A stretch of DNA of 64,000 bases from Lysobacter sp. M2-1 (lineage in GTDB: Bacteria > Pseudomonadota > Gammaproteobacteria > Xanthomonadales > Xanthomonadaceae): positions 1,116,001 to 1,180,000 of the forward strand of contig NZ_JAKPBU010000001.1 of NCBI RefSeq assembly GCF_022662495.1, given 5' to 3'. Position 1 is the first letter of the stretch; the number at the start of each line of letters is the position of its first letter. The notes under the pieces are model-generated. The model did no database searches and was not told the origin of the DNA. It saw only the letters and a program-made list of their open reading frames with translations. Shown one piece after another: positions 44,831-52,825 of the stretch. Both the position numbers and the translations under genes were made by a program.

Positions 44831-46345
44831 TCAGTCGGCGTCGCTGTGATCGTCCGGCCGCGCGATCGGCGCGACGGCGCCCGGATCGCGGAACAGGCTG
44901 ACCTGGGCGATGCGCGGAGCCTCGTAGGCGAAGTCGATGAGCAGGCGCAGGCGCTGGCCGAGCACGGGCGCGATCCGCGCGAGCCGGCAGTAGCCCAGGG
45001 TGTTGCCCCAGGACAGGGTGCGCCAGGCGCTGCCGGTATGCAGCTGCACGCGCCAGGCGGCGATGTGCTGGCCATGGGCGATCGCCTCGGCGACGCGTAT
45101 CACGTCGAAGCGCACCGGCGCGGGCAGGTAGAACTCGAGCCAACCGCTGCGCGCATCCGGATCCGCCTGCCAGTTGCGGTCGGGATCGGGATCGAGCACG
45201 GCTTCGGCATCACGTCCGCCACTGGCGCGCACCCGTGCGCCGCGCAGCAGGTCGTGCGCGAACAGCGCGGATTTGCGCGCGTGGAAGCCCTGCAGCGCCG
45301 CCACGTCAGGCGCATCGAGCAGGCCGTCGCGATTGGGCGGCACGTTCAGCAGCAGCTTGCTGTTGCGGCCGACCGAATTGAAATACAGGCCGAGCAGGTT
45401 CTCGGGCGTGCGCACCTTGTCGGATTCATGCGCGTGCCAGAACCAGCCCGGGCGGATCGACACGTCGGTCTCGGCAGGACGCCAGACCGCGCCGTCGGGG
45501 TCACCCTGCTGCAGCGCCTCGATCGTCCACGGATCGCCCGCCCCCGGCGCCGGCACACGCGCCGGATCCACCGGGCTCCAGTTGGTCGCGCCGGCGCTGC
45601 CGCTCTCGTTGCCCACCCAGCGCACGTCCGGGCCGGCGTCGGAAAACATCACCGCGTCCGGCTGCAGCCGGCGCACGGTGGCATGGATCCGCGGCCAGTC
45701 GTAGGTCTGGCGCTTGCCGTTCGGACCCTCGCCGTTGGCGCCGTCGAACCACACCTCCGAAAGCGGCCCGTAGTGGCCGAGCAGTTCGGTGAGCTGGGCG
45801 ATGTAGATGTCGTTGTAGGCGCGGCCCTGGCCGTAGCTGGGGTGGTTGCGGTCCCAGGGCGAGAGGTAGAGGCCGGCGCGCAGGCCGGCGTCGCGGCAGG
45901 CGTCGACGAACTCGCGCACCAGGTCGCCTTTGCCATCGCGCCACGGGCTGGACGCCACCGAATGCGTGGTGGTCGCGCTGGGCCACAGGCAGAAGCCGTC
46001 GTGATGTTTCGCGGTGAGGACCAGGCTGCGGAATCCCGCGGCCTTCGCGACCTGCACCCATTGCCGCGCATCGAGCGCCGCGGGCGCGAACAGCTTGGGG
46101 TCCTCTTCGCCGGTGCCCCATTCGCGGTCGGTGAACGTGTTGATTCCGAAATGCACGAACAGCGAGAGTTCCTCGCGCTGCCAGGCCAGCTGCGCGGGCG
46201 ACGGGCGCGGACGCGATCCGGCTTCCGCCGCGACCAGGGCACCGGCAGGCAGCGCGGACAGCGCCGTGGCCGACCCCGCCGCGCCCAGCGAAGCCAGGAA
46301 ACGTCGCCGGTCGAGGACAAAACCGCTGCGGCTGGAATGATTCAT
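44831..46345 (-). CDS. GH29 alpha-L-fucosidase 1 (Tat-exported, possible GH29-B)
   Basis: This retaining fucosidase is 504 residues long. A twin-arginine signal is present (LDRRRFLASLG, cut near ALVAA), implying folded export. The catalytic domain opens ELSLFVHFGINTFTDREWG, a phrase common in GH29 subfamily B that favours alpha-1,3/1,4 linkages; the nucleophile is Asp201 in SEVWFDGANGEG. SLVLTAKHHDGFCLWPS holds the sugar-binding histidines. A C-terminal F5/8-like segment runs from about residue 400. ATG 46345 fits this signal; the longer upstream reading frame has no signal peptide. It is transcribed with fucosidases 2 and 3. Confidence 0.92.
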   Translation of the reverse strand: MNHSSRSGFVLDRRRFLASLGAAGSATALSALPAGALVAAEAGSRPRPSPAQLAWQREELSLFVHFGINTFTDREWGTGEEDPKLFAPAALDARQWVQVAKAAGFRSLVLTAKHHDGFCLWPSATTTHSVASSPWRDGKGDLVREFVDACRDAGLRAGLYLSPWDRNHPSYGQGRAYNDIYIAQLTELLGHYGPLSEVWFDGANGEGPNGKRQTYDWPRIHATVRRLQPDAVMFSDAGPDVRWVGNESGSAGATNWSPVDPARVPAPGAGDPWTIEALQQGDPDGAVWRPAETDVSIRPGWFWHAHESDKVRTPENLLGLYFNSVGRNSKLLLNVPPNRDGLLDAPDVAALQGFHARKSALFAHDLLRGARVRASGGRDAEAVLDPDPDRNWQADPDARSGWLEFYLPAPVRFDVIRVAEAIAHGQHIAAWRVQLHTGSAWRTLSWGNTLGYCRLARIAPVLGQRLRLLIDFAYEAPRIAQVSLFRDPGAVAPIARPDDHSDAD

Positions 46346-46463
46346 GGGCAGTGTCTCTCGACAGCGTGGGTGGGCGTGGGGACGTGACGTCGCTCGCACG
46401 GCAGTTCCATGGTGCAGGACGCGCCGCCGCATGACAGCAACGCGCCGGCGCGCAGGCGCGCGC

Positions 46464-47939
46464 TCATGGCGCCGCCTGCATCGCGCCCGGCAGGCGGATC
46501 GCCCAGGCGTAGGCGCCTGCGGTGTCCTTGCGCACGTCTTCGGGCACATCGAGCACGGTCTTGTCGTTGTCGCGACGCCATGCCAGCGCGGCGTCGCTGC
46601 CCAGCACTGCGAGCTGCGTCCCTGCGCGCGGTGCCGGGCCGGGGATTTCGAGCTTCGCCGGCAGGCGTTTCTCCTTTGCATCCGGCAGGTAGATGGCATA
46701 CACGTCGCCATTCTTCAGCCGCGTGTAGCGGAACTTGCCGGCGCGATAGGGCGCGACCGCGCGGCTGGCGTAGATCGCCTCGCCATTGACCTGCATCCAC
46801 GCGCCGATCTCGCGCAGCCGCTGCACCGCTTCGTCAGGCAGCTGGCCATCGGGCTGCGGGCCCACGTTGAGCAGGTAGTTGCCGCCCTTGGCCACCACGT
46901 CGACCAGCATCTGCACCACCTGGCGTGCGGGCTTGTAGTTGTCGTTGGGGGTGTAGCTCCACGAGTCGCCCAGGGTCATGCAGGTTTCCCACGGGTACGG
47001 CAGCGGCTCGTCGGGGATCTTCTGCTCGGGCGTGCGGTAGTTTTCGTAGCGGCCGCCGACCGCGCGGTCGACCACGATCAGTCCGGGCTGGTTCCTGCGC
47101 GCCAACGCCGCCATGCCGGGCATGTCGATGTCCTGCGGCCACGGCACGCCGGCCGTGCCCTGCGCGATGTCGTCCATGGTGTCGCGTGCGCGCACCCAGC
47201 CGCCGTCCAGCCACAGGATGTCCAGCGCGCCGTAATCGCGGGTCAATTCGCCGATCTGCGCATGGGTGAACTTCACGAAGCGCTTCCACAGGTCCGGATG
47301 CTTGCGGGTGTCGTAGTTGTTGTGCCGATTGGGGGTGGCCCAGCGCGGCGACCAGTAGGCGTCGCTGTGCCAGTCGGGTTTGGAGAAATAGGCGCCGATG
47401 CCGAAACCCTGTGCACGGAAGGCATCGAACACTTCCTTGGCGACGTTCGCGCGCGGGTTGGTGTGGAACGGCACGTTCGGCGCGGTGATCCGGTAGTCGG
47501 TCTGGCGCGTGTCGAACATGGAAAATCCGTCGTGGTGCTTGGTGGTGAACACGACGTACTTCGTGCCAGCGTCCTTGGCGACGCGCGCCCAGGCGTCCGG
47601 GTCGAACTTCACGGGGTCGAACGTGGTCGGCAGTTGTTCGTATGCCTTGACGTAGCCGACGTAGTCGTCGACGTACCTGGCGGTGTGCTTGTTGCCCTTG
47701 GGCGGTCCGCACCAGCCCACGTCCTCGGAGCAGATCGACCACGACTCGACGATGCCCCACTGGCTGTACGGGCCCCAGTGCATCATGAAACCGAACTTCC
47801 AGTCCTGCCATTGCTCCAGCTTGCGCACGACCAGTGGATCGGTCTCGGGGACGTAGGGATGTTCTTCGTGCTGGGCGCGGGCGGGGTTGGCCGCCAGCAG
47901 CCCGAGCAGCAGTGTGGAAATACCCAACATCGTCTTCAT
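46464..47939 (-). CDS. GH29 alpha-L-fucosidase 2
   Basis: This 491-residue secreted fucosidase has a Sec signal (residues 1-22, NPARA). The active-site blocks are KFGFMMHWGPYSQWGIVESW, YVVFTTKHHDGFSMFDT and the nucleophile Asp245 in LDILWLDGGW. GGNYLLNVGPQPDGQLP is a GH29 hallmark. A CSEDVGWCGPPKG insertion near residue 70 distinguishes it from its neighbours. ATG 47939 has GGAG six bases upstream. It is 112 bp from the third fucosidase gene, a gap that contains a REP pair. Confidence 0.92.
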   Translation of the reverse strand: MKTMLGISTLLLGLLAANPARAQHEEHPYVPETDPLVVRKLEQWQDWKFGFMMHWGPYSQWGIVESWSICSEDVGWCGPPKGNKHTARYVDDYVGYVKAYEQLPTTFDPVKFDPDAWARVAKDAGTKYVVFTTKHHDGFSMFDTRQTDYRITAPNVPFHTNPRANVAKEVFDAFRAQGFGIGAYFSKPDWHSDAYWSPRWATPNRHNNYDTRKHPDLWKRFVKFTHAQIGELTRDYGALDILWLDGGWVRARDTMDDIAQGTAGVPWPQDIDMPGMAALARRNQPGLIVVDRAVGGRYENYRTPEQKIPDEPLPYPWETCMTLGDSWSYTPNDNYKPARQVVQMLVDVVAKGGNYLLNVGPQPDGQLPDEAVQRLREIGAWMQVNGEAIYASRAVAPYRAGKFRYTRLKNGDVYAIYLPDAKEKRLPAKLEIPGPAPRAGTQLAVLGSDAALAWRRDNDKTVLDVPEDVRKDTAGAYAWAIRLPGAMQAAP

Positions 47940-47955
47940 CGTGGTCTCCGATTGC

Positions 47956-48040
47956 GTAGGAGCGGCGTCAGCCGCGAGCTTTCTGGCTTTCGTGCAGCGG
48001 GTCCGGTAAGGGTTCGCGACTGACGCCGCTCCTGCACGGG
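47956..48040. repeat. REP pair (BIME-like), third copy
   Basis: GTAGGAGCGGCGTCAGCCGC (47956) and the inverse TTCGCGACTGACGCCGCTCC (48013-48032) flank about 35 bp between two fucosidase genes of one apparent operon. It is nearly identical to the pair at 17656-17736. Confidence 0.75.
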
Positions 48041-48051
48041 CGCGATGCGCG

Positions 48052-49455
48052 CTACTCGTTGCTTTCGATCGCCTTGACCTCTTCTTCGAACAGCGAGGCC
48101 GGGCGATCGAGCTCCAGCGCCACCACGGTCATGTCCGGATCCCAGGCGCGATCTGGCACGCGCAGGTAGAGCAGTCCCGGGACCTTGCTCCAGTCGTGCT
48201 TGCCGAGCACGCGGTGGCCGACCTCGGCATCGCCGCCCACCACGCGCGCGCGCAGCACCTTGTTGTCCAGGCCCTTGACCAGCAGTTCGCCGCTCGGGCG
48301 GCCGTCGACGAACAGGTACACGGTCCGGCGGTCCTTGGAGAGCGTGCTAGGCCCGTGGAAATGCGGCAGGCCGATGCCGGCCACGCTGCCGTAGATCGCC
48401 TCGGCATGCTTGTTGGTCCAGCGCCCCATCTTCTCCAGGATCTCGACCTGGCGTGGGTCGATGGTGCCGTCGGGTCTGGGGCCGATGTCGAGCAGCAGGT
48501 TGCCGCCCATGCCGATGGTATCGGCCAGGATGTGGATCAGCTGGTTGGCGTCCTTGTACTCGGTATCGCGCGGCTGGTACCCCCAGGACCGGTTCATGGT
48601 CAGGCACAGTTCCCACCAGCGCTCGGCCGGACGCAGCACCGGGACGCCCTGTTCGGGGGTGGCGTAATCGCCATGACCTTGCAGGCGCGAGTTGATGATC
48701 GCGGCCGGGTTGCGCGTCAGGATGTCGTGGCGCACCTGGTCCGCCTGCCATTCGGCCGCGCTGTGCTCCCAGTCGCCGTCGAACCAGTACAGGTCGGGGC
48801 GGTAGCGGGTGCCCAGATCGTCGATCTGCTCGCGCATGTAGCCAAGGTAGCGCTGCCAGCGTTGCGGTTCGCGCCTGAAGTCGTAGCGTTTGCGCTGGCG
48901 GGTGAACACGTCGTAATCGGCATACGACCAGTCCGGCAGCGAGTAATACAGCCCGACCTTGAGGCCGTCGGCGCGCAGCGCGTCGACGAAGGGGCCGACC
49001 AGGTCGCGCCCGGCCGGCGTATCGCGCACCACGTTGAGCCCCTGCCTGGAATCCCACAGCGCCACGCCGTCGTGGTGGCGCGTGGTCAGCACCGCATAGC
49101 GCGCGCCGGCGCGTTTGATCAGGTCCGCCCAGGCCCCGGGGTCGTAGCGGTCGGCGCGGAAGCCCTGCAGCTGTTTGAGATAGTCGGCGTGCGAGATCTT
49201 GCCGTTGAAGAACGACCAGGACTCATCGATCCCGTCCACCGCATAGATGCCCCAGTGGATGAACACGCCGAACTTGGCGTCGGCGAACCACTGCATGCGC
49301 TGGGCCCTGGCCTGCGCGGACTCGGCGGCGGTGGAGGAGGCGTCCGCAGTCCGGGCCGCCACCGGCGTGGGACCGCCCAGGGCGAGCAGCCCCGCCAGCA
49401 GGAGCGGAATGGGGCTCGGGATTGGGCGCGGGATCCGGAATGGGCGGCCTGGCAT
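48052..49455 (-). CDS. GH29 alpha-L-fucosidase 3
   Basis: This 467-residue secreted fucosidase has a signal region at residues 1-35 (TPVAA). Catalytic landmarks are KFGVFIHWGIYAVDGIDESW, YAVLTTRHHDGVALWDS and the nucleophile Asp226 in DLYWFDGDWEHS; MGGNLLLDIGPRPDGTI follows. It is the promoter-proximal gene of the minus-strand fucosidase operon; a FadR-type promoter lies 30 bp upstream. ATG 49455 is preceded by AGGGGAAA. Its short C-terminus has no evident extra domain. Confidence 0.92.
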   Translation of the reverse strand: MPGRPFRIPRPIPSPIPLLLAGLLALGGPTPVAARTADASSTAAESAQARAQRMQWFADAKFGVFIHWGIYAVDGIDESWSFFNGKISHADYLKQLQGFRADRYDPGAWADLIKRAGARYAVLTTRHHDGVALWDSRQGLNVVRDTPAGRDLVGPFVDALRADGLKVGLYYSLPDWSYADYDVFTRQRKRYDFRREPQRWQRYLGYMREQIDDLGTRYRPDLYWFDGDWEHSAAEWQADQVRHDILTRNPAAIINSRLQGHGDYATPEQGVPVLRPAERWWELCLTMNRSWGYQPRDTEYKDANQLIHILADTIGMGGNLLLDIGPRPDGTIDPRQVEILEKMGRWTNKHAEAIYGSVAGIGLPHFHGPSTLSKDRRTVYLFVDGRPSGELLVKGLDNKVLRARVVGGDAEVGHRVLGKHDWSKVPGLLYLRVPDRAWDPDMTVVALELDRPASLFEEEVKAIESNE

Positions 49456-49481
49456 GCTTTCCCCTGTTTGGACTCTGGCCC

Positions 49482-49522
49482 ATTGGTTGGACCAATGCTA
49501 ACGTCCTCCCCGGCGCATGCAA
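49482..49522 (-). promoter_or_regulatory. Promoter of the fucosidase operon with GntR-type operator
   Basis: ATTGGT-TGG-ACCAAT (49482-49496) is a perfect palindrome with a 3-base centre. On the minus strand TTGCAT (49517-49522), a 16-bp spacer and TAGCAT (49495-49500) make a promoter whose start falls inside the palindrome. This duplicates the arrangement at 42207-42244. The gene starts are 29-30 nt downstream in both. Confidence 0.75.
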
Positions 49523-49578
49523 GCCGTCGCGTCCCCCGGTTGCCCCCCGATTCCCCCTACGTCCCTCAGGAACCCCGA

Positions 49579-51021
49579 ATGCCACAGCCCGCCCTGCGCC
49601 TGCTCGCCCTCGGACTGCTGGCCGCTGCAGTGGGCCTGGCCTGCAGCCGGACGCCGGAGCCGGAAGCCGAGCCTGCGCCCGTACCGGCATCGCCCGCAGC
49701 GTCCCCCGGTTCCACGGCCGCGGCGCACGGGAAGGAAACCTCCGCGCAGAAGGCCGAACGCCTGGCCTGGTGGACCGATGCCCGCTTCGGCCTGTTCATC
49801 CACTGGGGCCTGTACGCGGTGCCCGCGGGCGAATGGCAGGGCAAGCGCGGCTACGGGGAATGGATCATGGAGGAGGCGGACATCCCCAAGGCCGAATACG
49901 AACGGTTGGCGGAGCGCTTCAATCCGGTGAAGTACGACCCCGAGGCTTGGGCGCGCGCGGCGAAGGACGCCGGCATGAAATACGTGATCCTCACCAGCAA
50001 GCACCACGAAGGCTTCGCCATGTGGGACACGCAGGGCACCGACTACAACATCGCCCGGCGTACGCCGTACGGCAAGGGCGTGATCGAGCCGTTGGCCGAG
50101 GCCGCGCGCCGCCAGGGCCTGCACTTCGGCGTGTATTACTCGATCATGGACTGGCACGATCCGTCGCAGCGCGAGAGCAAGCCCGGTGCGCTCAATCCGA
50201 CCCTGATCGATCCGGCGCAGAAGGCGCGTTACGTGCGCGACATGAAGACCGAACTGAGGGAACTGGTGGAACGGGCCGACGTCGACGTGCTGTGGTTCGA
50301 CGGCGAATGGGTCGACTGGTGGACGCAGGAAGACGCGCGCGACCTCGAAGCCTTCCTGCGCGGGCTCAAGCCGGACATCATCATCAACAACCGCATCTTC
50401 AACTCGCGCGAAGGCAGCATGGCCGGCATCAGCCCGACCGGCATGCCGGGCGACTTCCACACTCCCGAGCAGGAAGTGCCGGCCAAGGGCCTCGGTCCCG
50501 GTAATTACTGGGAAAGCTGCATGACGATGAACCAGAAGTGGGGATTCGTGAACGACAGCGAGGCGGACTGGAAATCGACCGGCGTGCTGCTGCGGCACCT
50601 GATCGACAGCGCCAGCAAGGGTGGCAATTTCCTGCTCAACGTCGGGCCGACCGCTGAAGGAGAGTTCCCGCAGCGTGCTCTCCAGCGGATGGCGGGCATC
50701 GGCCGCTGGATGCAAATCAACGGGGAGGCCATCCATGGCACCTCGGCGACCCCGCTGGAACAGACGCCGGCCTGGGGCCGGATCACCCGCAAGCCGGCCG
50801 AAGGCGGCGCAGCGGAGCGGCTGTACCTGCACGTCTTCGACTGGCCGCGGGACGATGTGTTGCGGTTGCCGTTGGCGCAGGCGGTTTCCAGCGCCCGCCT
50901 GCTGGCGGATCCGGATGCGCGTATCGGGATCGATCAGGGCGACGGCGAGCTGCGCCTGCGCCTGCCGGCTGCGGCACCGGATCCCGAGGTCAGCGTCGTC
51001 CGCTTGGACCTGTCGCCATGA
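49579..51021 (+). CDS. GH29 alpha-L-fucosidase 4 (lipoprotein)
   Basis: This 480-residue fucosidase begins with a lipoprotein signal whose lipobox gives Cys22 (GLACS), so it is membrane-anchored, unlike the other three. Active-site blocks are RFGLFIHWGLYAVPAGEWQG, YVILTSKHHEGFAMWDT and the nucleophile Asp241 in DVLWFDGEWVDWW; GGNFLLNVGPTAEGEFP is typical. ATG 49579 has CAGGAA upstream. The last codons overlap cutC (ATGA), implying coupling. It is divergent from fucosidase 3 across the FadR-type operator. Confidence 0.93.
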   Translation: MPQPALRLLALGLLAAAVGLACSRTPEPEAEPAPVPASPAASPGSTAAAHGKETSAQKAERLAWWTDARFGLFIHWGLYAVPAGEWQGKRGYGEWIMEEADIPKAEYERLAERFNPVKYDPEAWARAAKDAGMKYVILTSKHHEGFAMWDTQGTDYNIARRTPYGKGVIEPLAEAARRQGLHFGVYYSIMDWHDPSQRESKPGALNPTLIDPAQKARYVRDMKTELRELVERADVDVLWFDGEWVDWWTQEDARDLEAFLRGLKPDIIINNRIFNSREGSMAGISPTGMPGDFHTPEQEVPAKGLGPGNYWESCMTMNQKWGFVNDSEADWKSTGVLLRHLIDSASKGGNFLLNVGPTAEGEFPQRALQRMAGIGRWMQINGEAIHGTSATPLEQTPAWGRITRKPAEGGAAERLYLHVFDWPRDDVLRLPLAQAVSSARLLADPDARIGIDQGDGELRLRLPAAAPDPEVSVVRLDLSP

Positions 51022-51791
51022 GCGATGCGCCGGATGAGGCGCCGCGCCCGGGGATGCGCCCGCTGCTCGAAATCGCAGCCAACTCGCTGGATTCGGCGCT
51101 CGCCGCGCAGGCGGGAGGCGCCGACCGGATCGAACTGTGCGCAGCGCTGGAAGTGGGCGGGCTGACCCCGTCGCCGGCCCTGGTCCTGCAGGTCCGCGAG
51201 CGGCTGCAGATCCCGGTCTACGTGCTGATCCGGCCGCGCGCCGGCGATTTCGCCTACAGCCCGTCCGAGCACGCGACCATGCTCGGCGACATCGCCTGGT
51301 GCCGCGCGGCCGGCTGCGACGGCGTGGTGACCGGCGCGCTGACCCCCGACGGGGATGTCGACACCGCGCGCTGCGGCGAGCTGGTCGCGGCGGCCGCTGG
51401 CCTGGGTGTCACCTTCCACCGCGCCATCGATGTCTGCCGCGATCCGGCGCAGGCGCTGGAAGCCATCATCGCGCTGGGCTGCGAACGCGTGCTCAGTTCC
51501 GGCGGCGCAGCCAGCGCGCCGGAGGGCGCGGCCAGGCTGCGCGCGCTGGTGGAGCAGGCCGGCGATCGCATCGTGCTGATGCCCGGCGCCGGGATCGACG
51601 AGAGCAACATCGCGCAACTCCTTCGCCTGACCGGTGCGCGCGAATTCCACGCGTCGGCCAAGCGCGTGCTGGCGTCGGCCATGCGCCATAGCAGCGCGGC
51701 CAGCCTCGGCATGGCAGCGGGCGAACTGCGCAGCGACGAGGACCAGGTGCGGCGCCTGGTCGCGGCATTGCGGCACGACGCGGTTGCGTAG
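51018..51791 (+). CDS. cutC: CutC family protein
   Basis: This 257-residue TIM-barrel protein is named for copper homeostasis, but its molecular function is unsettled. The family signature is clear: LEIAANSLDSALAAQAGGAD, RIELCAALEVGGLTPS, PRAGDFAYSP and TFHRAIDVCRD. The start overlaps the fucosidase stop as ATGA, and a sugar kinase gene follows eight bases later. Finding CutC between a fucosidase and a sugar kinase hints at a role in sugar rather than copper metabolism; that is inference only. Confidence 0.93.
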   Translation: MSDAPDEAPRPGMRPLLEIAANSLDSALAAQAGGADRIELCAALEVGGLTPSPALVLQVRERLQIPVYVLIRPRAGDFAYSPSEHATMLGDIAWCRAAGCDGVVTGALTPDGDVDTARCGELVAAAAGLGVTFHRAIDVCRDPAQALEAIIALGCERVLSSGGAASAPEGAARLRALVEQAGDRIVLMPGAGIDESNIAQLLRLTGAREFHASAKRVLASAMRHSSAASLGMAAGELRSDEDQVRRLVAALRHDAVA

Positions 51792-51798
51792 ACTGCGA

Positions 51799-52794
51799 AT
51801 GGACACGACCCACGACACGATGAACAAGGCAATCCGCGAGCCCTTCCTGGCCACCGACATCGGCGGCACCCATGCCCGTCTGGCGCTGGTGCGCGCACGT
51901 GGAGATGGCGGCATCGAGATCGTCGACCAGCACAAATATCTGTGCGCCGACTTCCCGGGACTGGCGCCGATCCTGGCCGATTTCCTCGCCGGGCGTGGCG
52001 CGGTGGACGATGCGGCGATCGGCTGCGCCGGCATGCGCCGCGGCGACACCATCATCAGCCTCAACCTGCCCTGGCCGGTGTCGCTGCCGGAGGTCCGCGC
52101 GCTGGGCATCGCACGCGCCTGCGCGGTCAACGACTTCGTCGCCGTGGCCTATGCCACGCAGTGCATGGGCCCGGAGGACGGCGTCGCGCTGATGCCCGGA
52201 ACGCTGTCCGCCGAGCCCGGGCCGGTGCTCGTGGTCGGTCCGGGCACTGGTTTCGGGGCGGCGCTACGGGTCCCGGTCGGCGACGGCTGGAAGGTGCTGC
52301 CCAGCGAAGCCGGGCAGGTATCGCTGGCGCCCGGTACCGCGCGCGAGCGTCAGGTGCTCGCGCGACTGCAGGGCGATGCCGGCTATGTCAGCGTCGAGCA
52401 GGCGGTGAGCGGGCCGGGCCTGTTGCGCCTGTACCGGACGCTGTGCGCGATCGAAGGCGTGGTGACGCGCTGCGCCACGCCGGCGGAAGTCGCCGACGCC
52501 GCGGGAGCGGGCAGCGACCCGCAGGCGGTCGAGGCCGTCGCACTGTTCTGCGCGCAGTTCGGCAGCCTGCTGGCCGACACGGTGCTGGTGACCGGTGCGA
52601 CCCGGGTGTTCGTCGCCGGCGGGATCGTGACCAAGATCCAGGGCCTGCTGGAGCGCAGCGATTTCGCCGCACGCTTTCTCCACAAGGGCGAGATGCGGCG
52701 GGTGCTCGAACGGGTCCCGGTGCGGCTGATCGACCACCCACACAAGGGCGTGATCGGCGCGGCCAGCTGGTACCTGCAGCAGCGCGCGGCGTAA
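51799..52794 (+). CDS. glk: Glucokinase-family sugar kinase
   Basis: This 331-residue cytoplasmic hexokinase of the bacterial Glk family has phosphate-binding FLATDIGGTHARL (residues 16-28), sugar-binding Asn111-Asp112 in AVNDFVAVAYA, and ADP-binding GPGTGFGAAL. The usual EGGH motif reads Glu170-Ala-Gly-Gln173, so the sugar-contacting His is Gln. Some Xanthomonas GlcNAc kinases (NagK-II) belong to this family, and the nearby genes handle GlcNAc and fucose, so GlcNAc kinase activity is plausible. It lies eight bases after cutC. ATG 51799 is taken; ATG 51820 is possible. Confidence 0.85.
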   Translation: MDTTHDTMNKAIREPFLATDIGGTHARLALVRARGDGGIEIVDQHKYLCADFPGLAPILADFLAGRGAVDDAAIGCAGMRRGDTIISLNLPWPVSLPEVRALGIARACAVNDFVAVAYATQCMGPEDGVALMPGTLSAEPGPVLVVGPGTGFGAALRVPVGDGWKVLPSEAGQVSLAPGTARERQVLARLQGDAGYVSVEQAVSGPGLLRLYRTLCAIEGVVTRCATPAEVADAAGAGSDPQAVEAVALFCAQFGSLLADTVLVTGATRVFVAGGIVTKIQGLLERSDFAARFLHKGEMRRVLERVPVRLIDHPHKGVIGAASWYLQQRAA

Positions 52795-52807
52795 CGCGCG
52801 CGGCGCA

Positions 52808-52825
52808 GGCCGCCGTCAGGCGGCC
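52808..52825. terminator. Bidirectional hairpin between convergent kinases
   Basis: GGCCGCC-GTCA-GGCGGCC is a perfect 7-bp stem placed between two convergent genes, overlapping the fructokinase stop codon. It is a candidate two-way terminator. Confidence 0.45.
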
